NCBI GenBank assembly: GCA_934168365.1
Contig: CAKPNJ010000003.1
Location: forward strand, 1-64,000
DNA length: 64,000 nucleotides
Direction of reading: 5' to 3'
Source of the DNA: an uncultured Clostridia bacterium
Lineage (GTDB): Bacteria > Bacillota > Clostridia > TANB77 > CAG-508
Positions within the stretch are counted from its first letter, which is position 1. Each line of letters starts with the position of its first letter. Shown in pieces: positions 25,090 through 34,740 of the stretch. The notes under the pieces were generated by a model. It had not been told where the DNA came from. It did no database searches and saw only the letters and a list, made by a program, of their open reading frames with translations. The position numbers and the translations under genes were made by a program.

Positions 25090-25665
25090 ATGAAAAGAGA
25101 AGAAGCATTTGAAATATTAAAAAAATATAACAAAGATGAATTTCATATAAGACATGCTTTAACAGTTGAAGGTGTTATGAGATACTTTGCTAAAGAATTA
25201 AATGAGGATGTTGAATATTGGGGTAACATAGGACTACTACATGATGTGGATTTTGAATTGTATCCAGAAGAACACTGCAAAAAATGTATTGAATTATTAA
25301 GAGAAAATAATGTTGATGAAAGCATTATTCATTCTATATGTAGCCATGGATATGGATTATGTTCAGATGTTAAGCCAGAGCACATAATGGAAAAGGTATT
25401 ATTTGCAACAGACGAGCTAACGGGTTTAATCTGGGCAGCAGCAAAAATGAGACCATCCAAAAGTGTAATGGACATGGAACTTTCAAGCTTGAAAAAGAAA
25501 TTTAAAGATAAAAAATTTGCAGCCGGATGTTCAAGAGATGTAATAATAAAAGGAGCAGAACAACTAGGCTGGGATTTAGATACATTACTAGAGAAAACTA
25601 TTTTGGCAATGAGAGAAGACGAAGCAAAAATAAATGAATATATGGAAAAAGAATATAATCATTAA
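25090..25665 (+). CDS. HD-domain hydrolase
   Basis: A 191-residue HD/HDIG-type phosphohydrolase. His/Asp residues are in RHALTVEGVM near 21, WGNIGLLHDVDFELY near 45-58, and CSHGYG near 85. Such stand-alone HD proteins are common in Clostridia with unknown nucleotide or phosphate substrates. I chose ATG 25090 because TAGGAGG is 9 bases upstream, although the frame is open further. A TAAAAT -10-like box sits just before. Confidence 0.75.
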   Translation: MKREEAFEILKKYNKDEFHIRHALTVEGVMRYFAKELNEDVEYWGNIGLLHDVDFELYPEEHCKKCIELLRENNVDESIIHSICSHGYGLCSDVKPEHIMEKVLFATDELTGLIWAAAKMRPSKSVMDMELSSLKKKFKDKKFAAGCSRDVIIKGAEQLGWDLDTLLEKTILAMREDEAKINEYMEKEYNH

Positions 25666-25670
25666 AAAGA

Positions 25671-25755
25671 AAAAGGTGACTTTTGGGACGGGGTCAAAAG
25701 TCACCTTTTTGTTTTTTTAAAATGGATGCTTTTTGACCCCGTCCCAAAAGTTACC
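25671..25755 (+). repeat. Long repeat, left copy, with two alternative folds
   Basis: GGTGACTTTTG (25675-25685) pairs with CAAAAGTCACC (25695-25705) ahead of a T-run, a perfect terminator for the HD gene. The same left half, from ACTTTTGGGACGGGGTCAAAAG, is also the complement of CTTTTTGACCCCGTCCCAAAAGT at 25729-25751 (one extra T). The two folds exclude each other. A nearly identical copy lies at 33065-33152. Confidence 0.85.
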
Positions 25756-25827
25756 CAAAATCACAGTTGCAAAAAAAAATATAAAATGATAAAATAGGAA
25801 AAAATGGAAGTTAGAAAGAGGATGTCT

Positions 25828-28800
25828 ATGGATAATAAAATTAAGATGTATAATTTAACTATACCACAAGAAAATATATGGTTATTAGACAGAATCAACC
25901 CTAATACGACTATAAATAATATCCTAGGAACTTTTAGAATTAATAAAAAATTAGATGTAGATATATTAAATAAAGTAATAAATGAAATAGTGAGAACAAA
26001 TGAAGCCTTACGAATTAGAATAGTTGAAGAAAGTGGAATTGCTAAACAATATATATCAGAATATGAAAAAGAAACATTTAAAGTATATATATTAAATGAT
26101 GATAACGATACTGAAATCAATAAAATTGTAAAAAGAATATCAGAAGAAAAAATGCAGATCATGAATAGTAAGCTATATGATATTAGAATAATACAGAACA
26201 AAGTAGAAACATGTGTGAGTGTTAAAACTCATCATATAATTTCAGATGCGTGGACATTGGGTCAAATTGCAGAACAAATAAAGGAATATTATTTAAAAAT
26301 ATCAAACGATGAAGAAATTGATATAAAACCATCATATATAGAATATATAAAAAAAGATGAAGCATACAGATTATCTCCAAGATATCAGTCAGATAAAGAA
26401 TTTTGGAATGAATATATAAAAAACTTAAAATGTAAAAATGAATATGAAATGCCAAAAGATAAAAAATGCAAAAGGATAGAAAAAGCGATAGAAAAAGAAT
26501 TGTTTGAAAAAATATCATCTTTTTGTTGCGAAAATAAAATTAGCGAATATGCATTTTTGTTGGGCGTAATTTCAGTTTATTTTTCAAAAATTTTTAATGA
26601 AGATGAAATTATAATAGGAACTCCGTTTTTAAATAGAAGAAAAGCTGATAAAGAATTAGAAATGATGGGAATGTTTATTGCAACTCTACCTATAAATATT
26701 ATAACAAAAGGAGAGATGACTTTTATTGATGTTTGCAAAAATATAAATACTACAAATTTACAATGTTTTAAACATTCAAAATATCCATATTATGAAATAC
26801 AAAAGGCATATCAAGATTTCTCAAAAGAGAACATTAACTTATATGAAATAGCCTTTTCATATCAAATAAACAAATTGGAGGTAACACTTGATGGAGATAC
26901 TGGCAAGACAACTTGGATTCCAAATGATACTCAAGCTAATCCATTGTTAATAAGCTATGTTAATCATTTTGGAGAAAATCTTTTATATTATGATTTTCTA
27001 TTAAATTGTATGAATAAAAATGATATAGATGATATGCATGAACGAATTATGGGGATTATTAAACAAGTCTTAGAAAATAAAGCTATAGAGATAAAGGACA
27101 TAACACCTCTTTCAGAAACAGATAAAAAACTAATTACTCAATTTAATAATACAGGTAGTGTAGGAATAAATAATCAAACTATAGTGTCAAGATTTAATTG
27201 CATTGTAGATGAAAATAAAAATAAAATTGCAGTAATTTGTGGAAATAATAAAATAACGTATGAAGAATTGAATAACAAAGCAAATAACTTATGCTGTAAC
27301 ATACAAAAAGAGGGAATATATGGAGAGAATATTCCGATCATTTTAGATAACGAAATCAATTTCATTATAAGTATTTTAGGTGTTTTAAAATCAGGTAATC
27401 ATTATATTCCGATTTTACCTGAAGAATCAATAGACAGAGTAAAGTATATTATAAAAGATTCAAAATCAAAAATATTGATAACAAATACCAAGTATATCAA
27501 CACTATCAAAGAAAATGATATAGAAATAATCAATATTGATGATGTCAAAGATAAGAATGCTGAAATCAACCCAATAGAGATTTTACCATCAGATATATCT
27601 TATATTATTTACACATCTGGAACCACTGGTAAACCTAAAGGCGTTATGATGAAAAATGAAAATATAATTTCATTAATCAATTCTATGAATATGGATAAGG
27701 ATTTAAAATATTTAAAAGACGATGTTGCAGTTTCACTATTAAAACATTCTTTTGATGCTTCTGCAATTGACATTTATTCATCACTATTAAATGGTGGTAC
27801 ATTAGTATTAATACCAAAAGAGGATGAATTTAATGCAAAAAAGATAGTTGAGACAATAAGGGAAAACAATGTTACAAGATTGTTTACAGTTCACAAATGG
27901 ATTGAGCAAATACAAAATGTGTGTATTGAGAATAATATAAAATTAGACAAGTTAAGGATAGTAGGAACAGGTGCGGAAGTTCTAAACCCAAAGAAGTTTG
28001 AAAAATTATTGCTAAATAATCCAAATTTAAGTATTTATAATACTTATGGTCCAACAGAAGCTACAATGTTTATGACAAAACATAAAGTTACCGTTGAGGA
28101 TATTCAAAAAGATTATTCAACTATTGGAAAATTGATGCCAACGACAAGAGCTATAATCCTTGATAAAGATAACAAAATTCTACCAGTTAATATACAAGGA
28201 GAGTTAGGCATATATCAAGAGGAAAATTCAGCTAAGAACATTGCAAAAGGTTATTTGCATCAAGATAAACTTTCAAAAGAAAAATTTATAACATTTTATA
28301 ATGCAATATCAGGCAGTGAATGTAAATGTTACAAAACTGGTGATATTGTAAAGCTAAATAGAAATTTGGAATTAGAGTTTATAGGAAGAAAAGATGACTT
28401 TGTAAAAGTTGCGGGGGGATATTTAGTATCATTAAATGAAGTGGAGCAAAGAATCAAAGAATTATTAGGCGAAAACATAGAAGTATCTGTTATGACATCA
28501 AAAATAAAAAATTCTAATGTATTAATATTATTTATCTGTAAAAACGAAAAAAGCTTAAACATAAAAACTGATGATATAAAAAATATAATAGATGAAAATA
28601 TAACATTTTATATGAAACCTAAACACATTATAGAGCTGGACAAAATTCCAAGGAATAAAAACGGCAAAATTGACAGAAAAGAACTAGAACAAATTATCAA
28701 TAAATATTTAAACACAAAAAATAAAACTATTGGTCCACAAACAGCGTTAGAACAAATGATATATGACAAGGTAAAGAAAATAGTAAAGGAAGACTTCTCA

Positions 28801-30090
28801 ATTATTGATGATTTTGAAGATGATTTGGGACTGGATTCTTTAAATATGACAAGTTTATATATTTCATTAGGAAACGATAAAATGACAATACAAGACTTGT
28901 ATAACTATTCTACAGTAAAAGATTTGGCTAATATGATGAATACTGAAATAGTAAATAAGAAGGAGAATGAGAAAGAGAATATAGAAATAAAAAATATTAG
29001 TAGCAAATTCAATATGAACACTGTTCTTTTAACAGGTGTAACAGGTTTTGTTGGAGTAAATTTATTAAGAGAGCTAGTAGAAAGTAAAGATACAGAAAAG
29101 ATATATTGTATAGTTAGAACTAAAGTAGGATTATCAAGTTATGAGAGATTTGAAAACACCATTAAATACTATTTTGATGTAGAAACTTGCAATATGATTA
29201 AAAAGAAAACAATTGTAGTAAATGGAGACTTAACAAGAGAATATTTGGGAATTCTTCCAGAAGAATTAGACAAAATAAAAAGAGAAGTTACAACAGTTAT
29301 TAATTGTGCTGCAAATGTAAAGCATATAGGTAAATATGCTAGGTTCTACAAAGACAATGTCAAAACTGTTCTTAATATATTGAAAATTTGCAAAGAAAAT
29401 AATATTGATTTTGCTCATATTTCTACGTTATCATTACATGGATTTAAAAATGAAGATACAACAAGAGTTTTTGATGAAAATGTATTAAATATAAATCAAA
29501 CATTTGATAAAAGTCCATATTTAATATCTAAGTATGAAGCCGAAGAAATAATACTTAAAGCAATAAATAATAAAGAGGTAAATGCTAAAATATTTAGAAT
29601 TGGAAACATTATGCCGAGAATGTCAGATGGAAAATTTCAAAATAATTTTGAACAAAATGCCTTTATGTTAGCAATTAAAGAAATAGGTAATATCGGATTA
29701 CAAACAATAGAAATGATTAATTCAGAGATTTATTTAACACCAGCAGATGAGTGTGTAAAAGCAATTAATATAATATTAAATAGTTCTTGCAATAATGTTA
29801 TTTATCATATTGAAAGTGATAAGGTTGTTAAAGTATCAGATATTGCAAAAATAATAAGAAAAAAATATAATGAACTTAATATCACCAATGTAGATAACCT
29901 AAAAGAAAAGCTATATGAGAATTACAATGTTGGTGTAGAACATCTAAAAGCCATTATAAATCAAAATACTAATGAATATAGTAAAGATATTACTTTAAAT
30001 ATTTTAGACAGTTTGAATTTTAAATGGAACAATGTAAACGGGTCATATTTAATGAATATTGTAAATATAGCATTTAAGATAGGAGAATGA
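25828..30090 (+). CDS. Single-module NRPS: condensation-adenylation-thiolation-reductase
   Basis: A roughly 1420-residue non-ribosomal peptide synthetase. Condensation domain: about 1-430, with HHIISDAW (His135 region). Adenylation: about 455-960, with YTSGTTGKPKG (592 on), FDAS (642 on), YGPTE (740 on) and the C-terminal NKNGKIDRKE. Thiolation: LGLDSL with Ser1004 for the phosphopantetheine. Reductase: TGVTGFVG (1069 on) and YLISK (Tyr1231, Lys1235) for NAD(P)H-dependent release as an aldehyde or alcohol. The Asp of FDAS argues for an alpha-amino acid substrate. A leading condensation domain suggests an acyl or aminoacyl donor made elsewhere. ATG 25828 follows AGAAAGAGG by 6 bases. Four bases later a sensor kinase starts. 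Confidence 0.93.
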   Translation: MDNKIKMYNLTIPQENIWLLDRINPNTTINNILGTFRINKKLDVDILNKVINEIVRTNEALRIRIVEESGIAKQYISEYEKETFKVYILNDDNDTEINKIVKRISEEKMQIMNSKLYDIRIIQNKVETCVSVKTHHIISDAWTLGQIAEQIKEYYLKISNDEEIDIKPSYIEYIKKDEAYRLSPRYQSDKEFWNEYIKNLKCKNEYEMPKDKKCKRIEKAIEKELFEKISSFCCENKISEYAFLLGVISVYFSKIFNEDEIIIGTPFLNRRKADKELEMMGMFIATLPINIITKGEMTFIDVCKNINTTNLQCFKHSKYPYYEIQKAYQDFSKENINLYEIAFSYQINKLEVTLDGDTGKTTWIPNDTQANPLLISYVNHFGENLLYYDFLLNCMNKNDIDDMHERIMGIIKQVLENKAIEIKDITPLSETDKKLITQFNNTGSVGINNQTIVSRFNCIVDENKNKIAVICGNNKITYEELNNKANNLCCNIQKEGIYGENIPIILDNEINFIISILGVLKSGNHYIPILPEESIDRVKYIIKDSKSKILITNTKYINTIKENDIEIINIDDVKDKNAEINPIEILPSDISYIIYTSGTTGKPKGVMMKNENIISLINSMNMDKDLKYLKDDVAVSLLKHSFDASAIDIYSSLLNGGTLVLIPKEDEFNAKKIVETIRENNVTRLFTVHKWIEQIQNVCIENNIKLDKLRIVGTGAEVLNPKKFEKLLLNNPNLSIYNTYGPTEATMFMTKHKVTVEDIQKDYSTIGKLMPTTRAIILDKDNKILPVNIQGELGIYQEENSAKNIAKGYLHQDKLSKEKFITFYNAISGSECKCYKTGDIVKLNRNLELEFIGRKDDFVKVAGGYLVSLNEVEQRIKELLGENIEVSVMTSKIKNSNVLILFICKNEKSLNIKTDDIKNIIDENITFYMKPKHIIELDKIPRNKNGKIDRKELEQIINKYLNTKNKTIGPQTALEQMIYDKVKKIVKEDFSIIDDFEDDLGLDSLNMTSLYISLGNDKMTIQDLYNYSTVKDLANMMNTEIVNKKENEKENIEIKNISSKFNMNTVLLTGVTGFVGVNLLRELVESKDTEKIYCIVRTKVGLSSYERFENTIKYYFDVETCNMIKKKTIVVNGDLTREYLGILPEELDKIKREVTTVINCAANVKHIGKYARFYKDNVKTVLNILKICKENNIDFAHISTLSLHGFKNEDTTRVFDENVLNINQTFDKSPYLISKYEAEEIILKAINNKEVNAKIFRIGNIMPRMSDGKFQNNFEQNAFMLAIKEIGNIGLQTIEMINSEIYLTPADECVKAINIILNSSCNNVIYHIESDKVVKVSDIAKIIRKKYNELNITNVDNLKEKLYENYNVGVEHLKAIINQNTNEYSKDITLNILDSLNFKWNNVNGSYLMNIVNIAFKIGE

Positions 30091-30093
30091 TAA

Positions 30094-32082
30094 ATGAACA
30101 CGAAAGAAGTAAAGAAAATGAAACTAAGATTATATATACTAATTATTTTAGTTAACTTAATATTAATCTTTGTTACATATAAAATTATGCCTATTATACA
30201 AAATTATCCACCAAATTCAGAAAATATTGCATTTCAAAAATCTGTTGAAAAATTAAGCCATGTTGAGCAATATATAATGATCTTTGTGGTAGGAACTGCA
30301 ATACATATATTTACATTAAACAAATCATTAAAAAATATTTATCGATTTTTGAATAAATATCATAATAAGGAAAAGATTTCTTATGATGAAATTAAAGAAA
30401 CAAGAAAAGACTGCATAACCGTTCCATATAAATTCTACTTATTACAAATAATTATAGTTTTAGTATTGGGAATGTCATTAACATTTTTACTGATTTCTGA
30501 TGGACTAGCTATATTAAAATTCTTTTTGATGTTACTAGCAATAACCACACTAATTGAAATAATACAATTTACATTTATCCAAAGAGAACTTAAAAATGTA
30601 ATGATAAAAACATATAAGACTGAGAGTAAATACGAAAAGAATTTGGGATTAAGATTAAATTTTTCAACCAACTTAATATTACAAATAATCCCATTTATTG
30701 GGGTTTCAATAATAATAATTTCTTTAATTGGTTATGCTAAAGCTACAGAAAAATTTGCTGAAACAAATGCAAACTATTATGAAGCATATCTTGAGAACAG
30801 AGATTTTAACAATGTAAATCTAAATGAGATAAAAGAGAATTTAAAATCAATTCCTTTAAAAAGCCAAGATGATTATTATTTTATATATATACCAGACATA
30901 TCATATGAATATACATCAAAACCAGAAGCAAAAATCTCAGATTTCTTTAAAAAATATTTGAATTTTTATTTTGAAGGAAACAGCGATATTATATATGAAT
31001 TTTATGGAACAGAGCAACAAGCCTATACATTAAAATTAACAGATAATACAGGAATGAGCTGGTATATTGGATTCGAATATAACACAACAGACCAGACACT
31101 AATGGCTTACTATATTACAATAATTATAGGAGCATTAATGATTTACACTATATTTATATATATATTAGCAAAAAATATATCAAATAATATTGTTAATGTA
31201 TCAAACTCATTAGAAGAAATACTAAAAGGTAAGAACAAAAATAAAGAAAAAATTGCCATAGTTTCTAATGATGAAATTGGAGATTTATCATACTACTATA
31301 ACAAAATAGCTGAACTTACAGAAGAACATGAAAAAGAATTAAAAGATAATGAATATATTATGCAAAGACAAGCACAATTTGCTATTATAGGAGAATTTGC
31401 AGGTGGAATTGCACATGATTTAAACTCACCATTATCAGCAATACAGTCAAATGTAACAACTTTAAAGAAATATTTTAATTATAACAGAGTACAAGCTGAC
31501 CAAGAAGATAAGGCTGAAATTATAAATATCTTAAATAATATGGATAGTAGTATTGAGAGGATGGGTAATACAATAGCAGGTGTACGAAATCAAATTAGAG
31601 CAACTGGCGACAAGGATAAAGAGGAATTTTCTCTAAAGGAACTAATAGATGGTATTGAAATATTATTTGGAAGCATTTTGAGAAAAAATAACTGTCAAAT
31701 TTTAAATAAAGTTAATGAAAATTATAAAATTTTAGGCGAGAAAAATAAACTTGACAGAGTTGTAGGAAATGTTATAAAAAATAGTATAGACGCATATCAA
31801 GAAATTGGAAAAAATGGAGTAATTGAAGTTAATGCAATAAAAGAAAGTGATAAATACATCATAACAATAAAAGACGAAGCTGGAGGAGTATCTGATGAAG
31901 TAAAAGATACATTATTAAAGGAAATGAAAACGACAAAAAAAGAAAATGGAACTGGTTTCGGACTTTATTATTCTAATACAATTATTGAAAGTAGTTTTAA
32001 AGGAAAAATGTATTTTGAAACTACAGAGGGTGTTGGAACGATATTTTATATAGAACTACCAATTGATAAGGAGGAAAATTAA
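30094..32082 (+). CDS. Membrane sensor histidine kinase
   Basis: A 662-residue kinase. Five membrane segments lie before residue 215 (around 10-30, 57-75, 111-131, 135-160, 194-215), then an outside domain of about 120 residues, a sixth segment near 342-362, a HAMP-like linker, and the kinase core: H-box GGIAHDLNSP (His441), N-box VVGNVIKNSIDAY, and G motifs IKDEAGGVSDE and GTGFGLYYSN. It presumably autophosphorylates on a signal and passes the phosphate to the regulator encoded next, whose open frame starts 2 bases after this stop. Its ribosome binding site lies within the end of the NRPS gene, so the genes are coupled. The signal is unknown; the NRPS product is an attractive candidate. Confidence 0.88.
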   Translation: MNTKEVKKMKLRLYILIILVNLILIFVTYKIMPIIQNYPPNSENIAFQKSVEKLSHVEQYIMIFVVGTAIHIFTLNKSLKNIYRFLNKYHNKEKISYDEIKETRKDCITVPYKFYLLQIIIVLVLGMSLTFLLISDGLAILKFFLMLLAITTLIEIIQFTFIQRELKNVMIKTYKTESKYEKNLGLRLNFSTNLILQIIPFIGVSIIIISLIGYAKATEKFAETNANYYEAYLENRDFNNVNLNEIKENLKSIPLKSQDDYYFIYIPDISYEYTSKPEAKISDFFKKYLNFYFEGNSDIIYEFYGTEQQAYTLKLTDNTGMSWYIGFEYNTTDQTLMAYYITIIIGALMIYTIFIYILAKNISNNIVNVSNSLEEILKGKNKNKEKIAIVSNDEIGDLSYYYNKIAELTEEHEKELKDNEYIMQRQAQFAIIGEFAGGIAHDLNSPLSAIQSNVTTLKKYFNYNRVQADQEDKAEIINILNNMDSSIERMGNTIAGVRNQIRATGDKDKEEFSLKELIDGIEILFGSILRKNNCQILNKVNENYKILGEKNKLDRVVGNVIKNSIDAYQEIGKNGVIEVNAIKESDKYIITIKDEAGGVSDEVKDTLLKEMKTTKKENGTGFGLYYSNTIIESSFKGKMYFETTEGVGTIFYIELPIDKEEN

Positions 32083-32083
32083 A

Positions 32084-33052
32084 ATGGAAGAAAATATGTA
32101 TAAAGAGGCTAGAGTTCTAGTTGTTGATGATATTGAAGAAGTGCTAAGTGCAACAAAGAGTACTTTAAAATTTGAAGGAATGAATGTTATAACATATTCA
32201 AATCCTAAAGAAGCTTTAGAATTCCTTAAAAATAATAAGATAGATGTATTATTACTTGACTTTTTTATGCCCGAAATGAACGGAGATAAATTTATCGAAG
32301 AATTAAGAAAATTTAATAATGAAACAGTTATAATATTAAGAACAGGATATTCTGATAAAGTTCCACCAATGGAAATGTTGGATTCATTAAATATACAAGG
32401 ATATATCGATAAATTAAAAGGTGATGATGAACTAGTATTGATGACTAAATCAGCTATAAAAACATCGTACTTATATAAAAAAATGCTTGAGCAAAAAAAT
32501 GAGATCAATAAGTTACAATATAGTAATGAATTTTTAGGGAGATTTTTCGGAAAAATTTTAGGACAAATAAGAGAAGAATCAATGGTAATTGGTCCATTAT
32601 CAAATATTTTGGCAAGTACTGAAGGTGTTACTGAAGAAGAAAGAAAAAGATTTGCTGAAGATATAAATTTAGCAATAGAAAAATTAGTAGAAATGACTAA
32701 AACTATGGAGTTTGATAACTTAGGAGAAGTTTCAATAAGTAAATTAGATGAAACGTTAAATAATCTTTTAGACATAGAATTAAAAATGAAATATGCTAAA
32801 ATCAATTTAGAATATAATGAAGATATAATTTTAAAATGTGACTCAAAGATATTGATTTATATGCTTGTAGAAATAATAGAAGTTATACTTGAAAACGAAA
32901 AAGTAATAAATATCAATATAGATAATTCTACAATAACAATTGAAAATGAAATTAACAATGAAGAGTTAATAAATAAATTAAGAAGAATAGCAGAATTTGA
33001 CAGTAATTTTACAATAAAAACTATAGATAGCAAAATTAGTATAGAAATTTAA
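32084..33052 (+). CDS. Response regulator without DNA-binding domain
   Basis: A 322-residue protein. Residues 7-125 form a receiver domain with VLVVDDIEE, phospho-acceptor Asp59 in LLLDFFMPEMNG, RTGYSD and the conserved Lys in YIDKLKG. The remaining 190 residues are helical and end in strands (ITIENEINNEEL, FTIKTID) resembling a histidine-kinase dimerisation and ATPase domain, but without N or G boxes. No helix-turn-helix, GGDEF or HD-GYP output is visible. It could act on the kinase, on the NRPS or on an unknown partner. AAGGAGG lies just before ATG 32084, at the end of the kinase gene. Confidence 0.8.
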   Translation: MEENMYKEARVLVVDDIEEVLSATKSTLKFEGMNVITYSNPKEALEFLKNNKIDVLLLDFFMPEMNGDKFIEELRKFNNETVIILRTGYSDKVPPMEMLDSLNIQGYIDKLKGDDELVLMTKSAIKTSYLYKKMLEQKNEINKLQYSNEFLGRFFGKILGQIREESMVIGPLSNILASTEGVTEEERKRFAEDINLAIEKLVEMTKTMEFDNLGEVSISKLDETLNNLLDIELKMKYAKINLEYNEDIILKCDSKILIYMLVEIIEVILENEKVININIDNSTITIENEINNEELINKLRRIAEFDSNFTIKTIDSKISIEI

Positions 33053-33064
33053 AAATGAATAAGA

Positions 33065-33152
33065 AAAAGGTGACTTTTGGGATGGGGTCAAAAGTCACCT
33101 TTTTTGTTTTTATAAAATTTGGGTGCTTTTTGACCCCGTCCCAAAAGTCACC
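33065..33152 (+). repeat. Long repeat, right copy
   Basis: Aligns with 25671-25755 over nearly its whole length; the visible changes are GGGACGGGG to GGGATGGGG, a few T's, and a small difference in the spacer. Same orientation as the left copy, so it is a direct repeat 7.4 kb away. The hairpin at 33069-33099 ends the cluster, and on the - strand it also follows the next gene. Confidence 0.85.
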
Positions 33153-33153
33153 T

Positions 33154-33588
33154 TTATAAATATTTTTTTAGTGTTTCTACACTGTCTTCTTGCATAACTA
33201 CAAAGTCATTTAATATGTTTTTTACATCTGCAGCAGCATTTTCATTTTGATTAAGTAAACGTCTTCCTTCAATAATTCCCATATTAGTACCTTGCATTAA
33301 GAGTTCAGAAAGCTTTGATGTGCTATCATCATTCATAGTTTTCATTTGAATTCCATACCATGTCATCATTTTTGTCATTGCATTAGTTTCATGAGGTTCT
33401 TTGCTACTGTAATTTGCATATAAGTCATTAACTCTGTTAGAGATGTCCTTGTATTTGTTATATTCTGTATCTAAAACATTTTTAAATTTACTATCTGTAA
33501 CTTTTTCAGAAACATACGAAATAGCGTTCATACCCATAGTTGCACCTTTATTAACTTCATCTAAAATATTTAAATTTTGATTTCCCAT
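33154..33588 (-). CDS. Ferritin-like four-helix protein, possibly spore coat-related
   Basis: A 144-residue helical protein. Long helices around GMNAISYVSEKVTDSKFKNVLD, YNKYKDISNRVNDLYANY, MMTWYGIQMKTM and LNDFVVMQEDSVETLKKYL suggest a ferritin/DUF2383-like bundle, but clear iron ligands are not obvious. Similar small proteins occur in Clostridia and some are spore-coat associated; that is weak. I chose ATG 33588 because AGGAGG is 9 bases upstream on the - strand; the TTG six bases before it is less suitable. Confidence 0.5.
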   Translation of the reverse strand: MGNQNLNILDEVNKGATMGMNAISYVSEKVTDSKFKNVLDTEYNKYKDISNRVNDLYANYSSKEPHETNAMTKMMTWYGIQMKTMNDDSTSKLSELLMQGTNMGIIEGRRLLNQNENAAADVKNILNDFVVMQEDSVETLKKYL

Positions 33589-33706
33589 TTTCAAATTCCT
33601 CCTAAATATATAATTGACTAAATATATAAAAAATATTCAAAAATATTGAGAAATGAGTGTAAATATGTTAAAATATATTTGTTGAAATAATGGAGGGACA
33701 AATTAT

Positions 33707-34225
33707 ATGGCAAAAGTTGAAAAAGAAAAAATAAATAAAAAAATGAAAGATGAGATGAAAAAAGCTCAAAAAGATGCAAAAAAAGAAATGAGTGAGTTTA
33801 AAAAATTTATTTCAAAAGGTAATGTTGTTGATATGGCTGTCGGCGTTATTATTGGTGGAGCTTTTGGAAAAATAGTTACAAGTTTAGTAAATGATATAAT
33901 TACACCTGCAATAGGAATAATAATTGGAGGTTTAGATTTTAGCAACTTAAGCATACAAATAGGTGAAGCTAAAATTATGTATGGAAATTTTATACAGACA
34001 GTTATAGACTTCTTGATTATAGCTATTTGCATATTCTCAGTAATAAGAATATTTGAGAGAGTAAAAAATAGAAACAAAAAAGAAGAACCAGCTCCAGAAG
34101 CTCCTAAAAAGAGTGATGAAGTGTTGCTATTAGAAGAAATTAGAGATTTGATGAAAAAGAATGTAAATGAAACTGATGAAATAGAAGGACAAGAAAAAAT
34201 AGAAGAACCAATAACAAAAGGATAA
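33707..34225 (+). CDS. mscL: Large-conductance mechanosensitive channel
   Basis: A 172-residue membrane protein that opens when membrane tension rises and releases solutes. The N-terminal helix before TM1 ([32 protein letters not shown], residues about 32-62) and TM2 ([22 protein letters not shown]) are typical. It is longer than usual: about 30 Lys-rich residues precede the channel, and about 40 acidic residues follow. GGAGGG lies 10 bases before the start. Confidence 0.95.
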   Translation: MAKVEKEKINKKMKDEMKKAQKDAKKEMSEFKKFISKGNVVDMAVGVIIGGAFGKIVTSLVNDIITPAIGIIIGGLDFSNLSIQIGEAKIMYGNFIQTVIDFLIIAICIFSVIRIFERVKNRNKKEEPAPEAPKKSDEVLLLEEIRDLMKKNVNETDEIEGQEKIEEPITKG

Positions 34226-34229
34226 TGTA

Positions 34230-34258
34230 TTGACATTTGTTAAAACTAAGACTATAAT
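34230..34258 (+). promoter_or_regulatory. Promoter of the 34287 gene
   Basis: TTGACA (34230-34235), 17-base spacer, TATAAT (34253-34258). Confidence 0.85.
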
Positions 34259-34286
34259 AGTAATATAGTGATAAAAGGAGAAAGTT

Positions 34287-34448
34287 ATGTTAGCTAAAAC
34301 ATGGAAAAAAATATTATTATTTGTTTTAATAATAGCATGTCTATTTAATATAGTAAATAAACTTGTTCATAAAGCGTCTATGAAGCAAGAAATAGAAGCT
34401 TCAGCAGAATATGTTGAACAACAGCAAAAGGCAAATGAACAAAAATAA
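34287..34448 (+). CDS. Small single-pass membrane protein
   Basis: A 53-residue protein with a membrane helix at about residues 8-24 (ILLFVLIIACLFNIVNKLV) and a charged, Gln/Glu-rich tail. AAAGGAG lies 6 bases before ATG 34287 and a consensus promoter precedes it, so it is probably real. No family is recognised. Confidence 0.65.
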   Translation: MLAKTWKKILLFVLIIACLFNIVNKLVHKASMKQEIEASAEYVEQQQKANEQK

Positions 34449-34532
34449 TAATAAAAACTTGAAAAAAAATTTAAACTGTGTTACAATAAATAACAGTTTG
34501 TTAATAGATATTAAGGGAGAGGTGAATACAAA

Positions 34533-34733
34533 ATGAAAGAAGGAATACATCCAAATTATACAGAAGCAACAATTACATGTGCTTGTGGAAATGTAATGAA
34601 AACAAATTCAACAAAAGCAGATATGAAAGTTGATGTTTGTTCAAAATGTCATCCATTCTGGACAGGTAACTTAAAAAGAGAGACAACTGGTGGTAGAGCA
34701 GATAAGTTCAAGAAAAAATATGGAATTCAATAG
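34533..34733 (+). CDS. rpmE: 50S ribosomal protein L31
   Basis: A 66-residue ribosomal protein. [20 protein letters not shown] and [10 protein letters not shown] show the four Cys of the zinc-binding form, ending [20 protein letters not shown] precedes the start and a terminator follows. It is the zinc-containing, not the zinc-free paralogue. Confidence 0.97.
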   Translation: MKEGIHPNYTEATITCACGNVMKTNSTKADMKVDVCSKCHPFWTGNLKRETTGGRADKFKKKYGIQ

Positions 34734-34740
34734 AAACATA

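Noticed and set aside
25761..26201. A 146-residue hydrophobic open frame on the - strand inside the NRPS
   Set aside because: Complement of the condensation domain; apparent membrane segments come from AT-rich codons read backwards.
27600..28750. Exact amino acid predicted for the adenylation domain
   Set aside because: Alignment of pocket residues by eye is off by one or two positions in places. Only the Asp supporting an alpha-amino acid is kept.
25671..33152. Repeats around the NRPS as an insertion sequence or composite transposon
   Set aside because: There is no transposase and no terminal inverted repeat pair; the copies are direct and also act as terminators.
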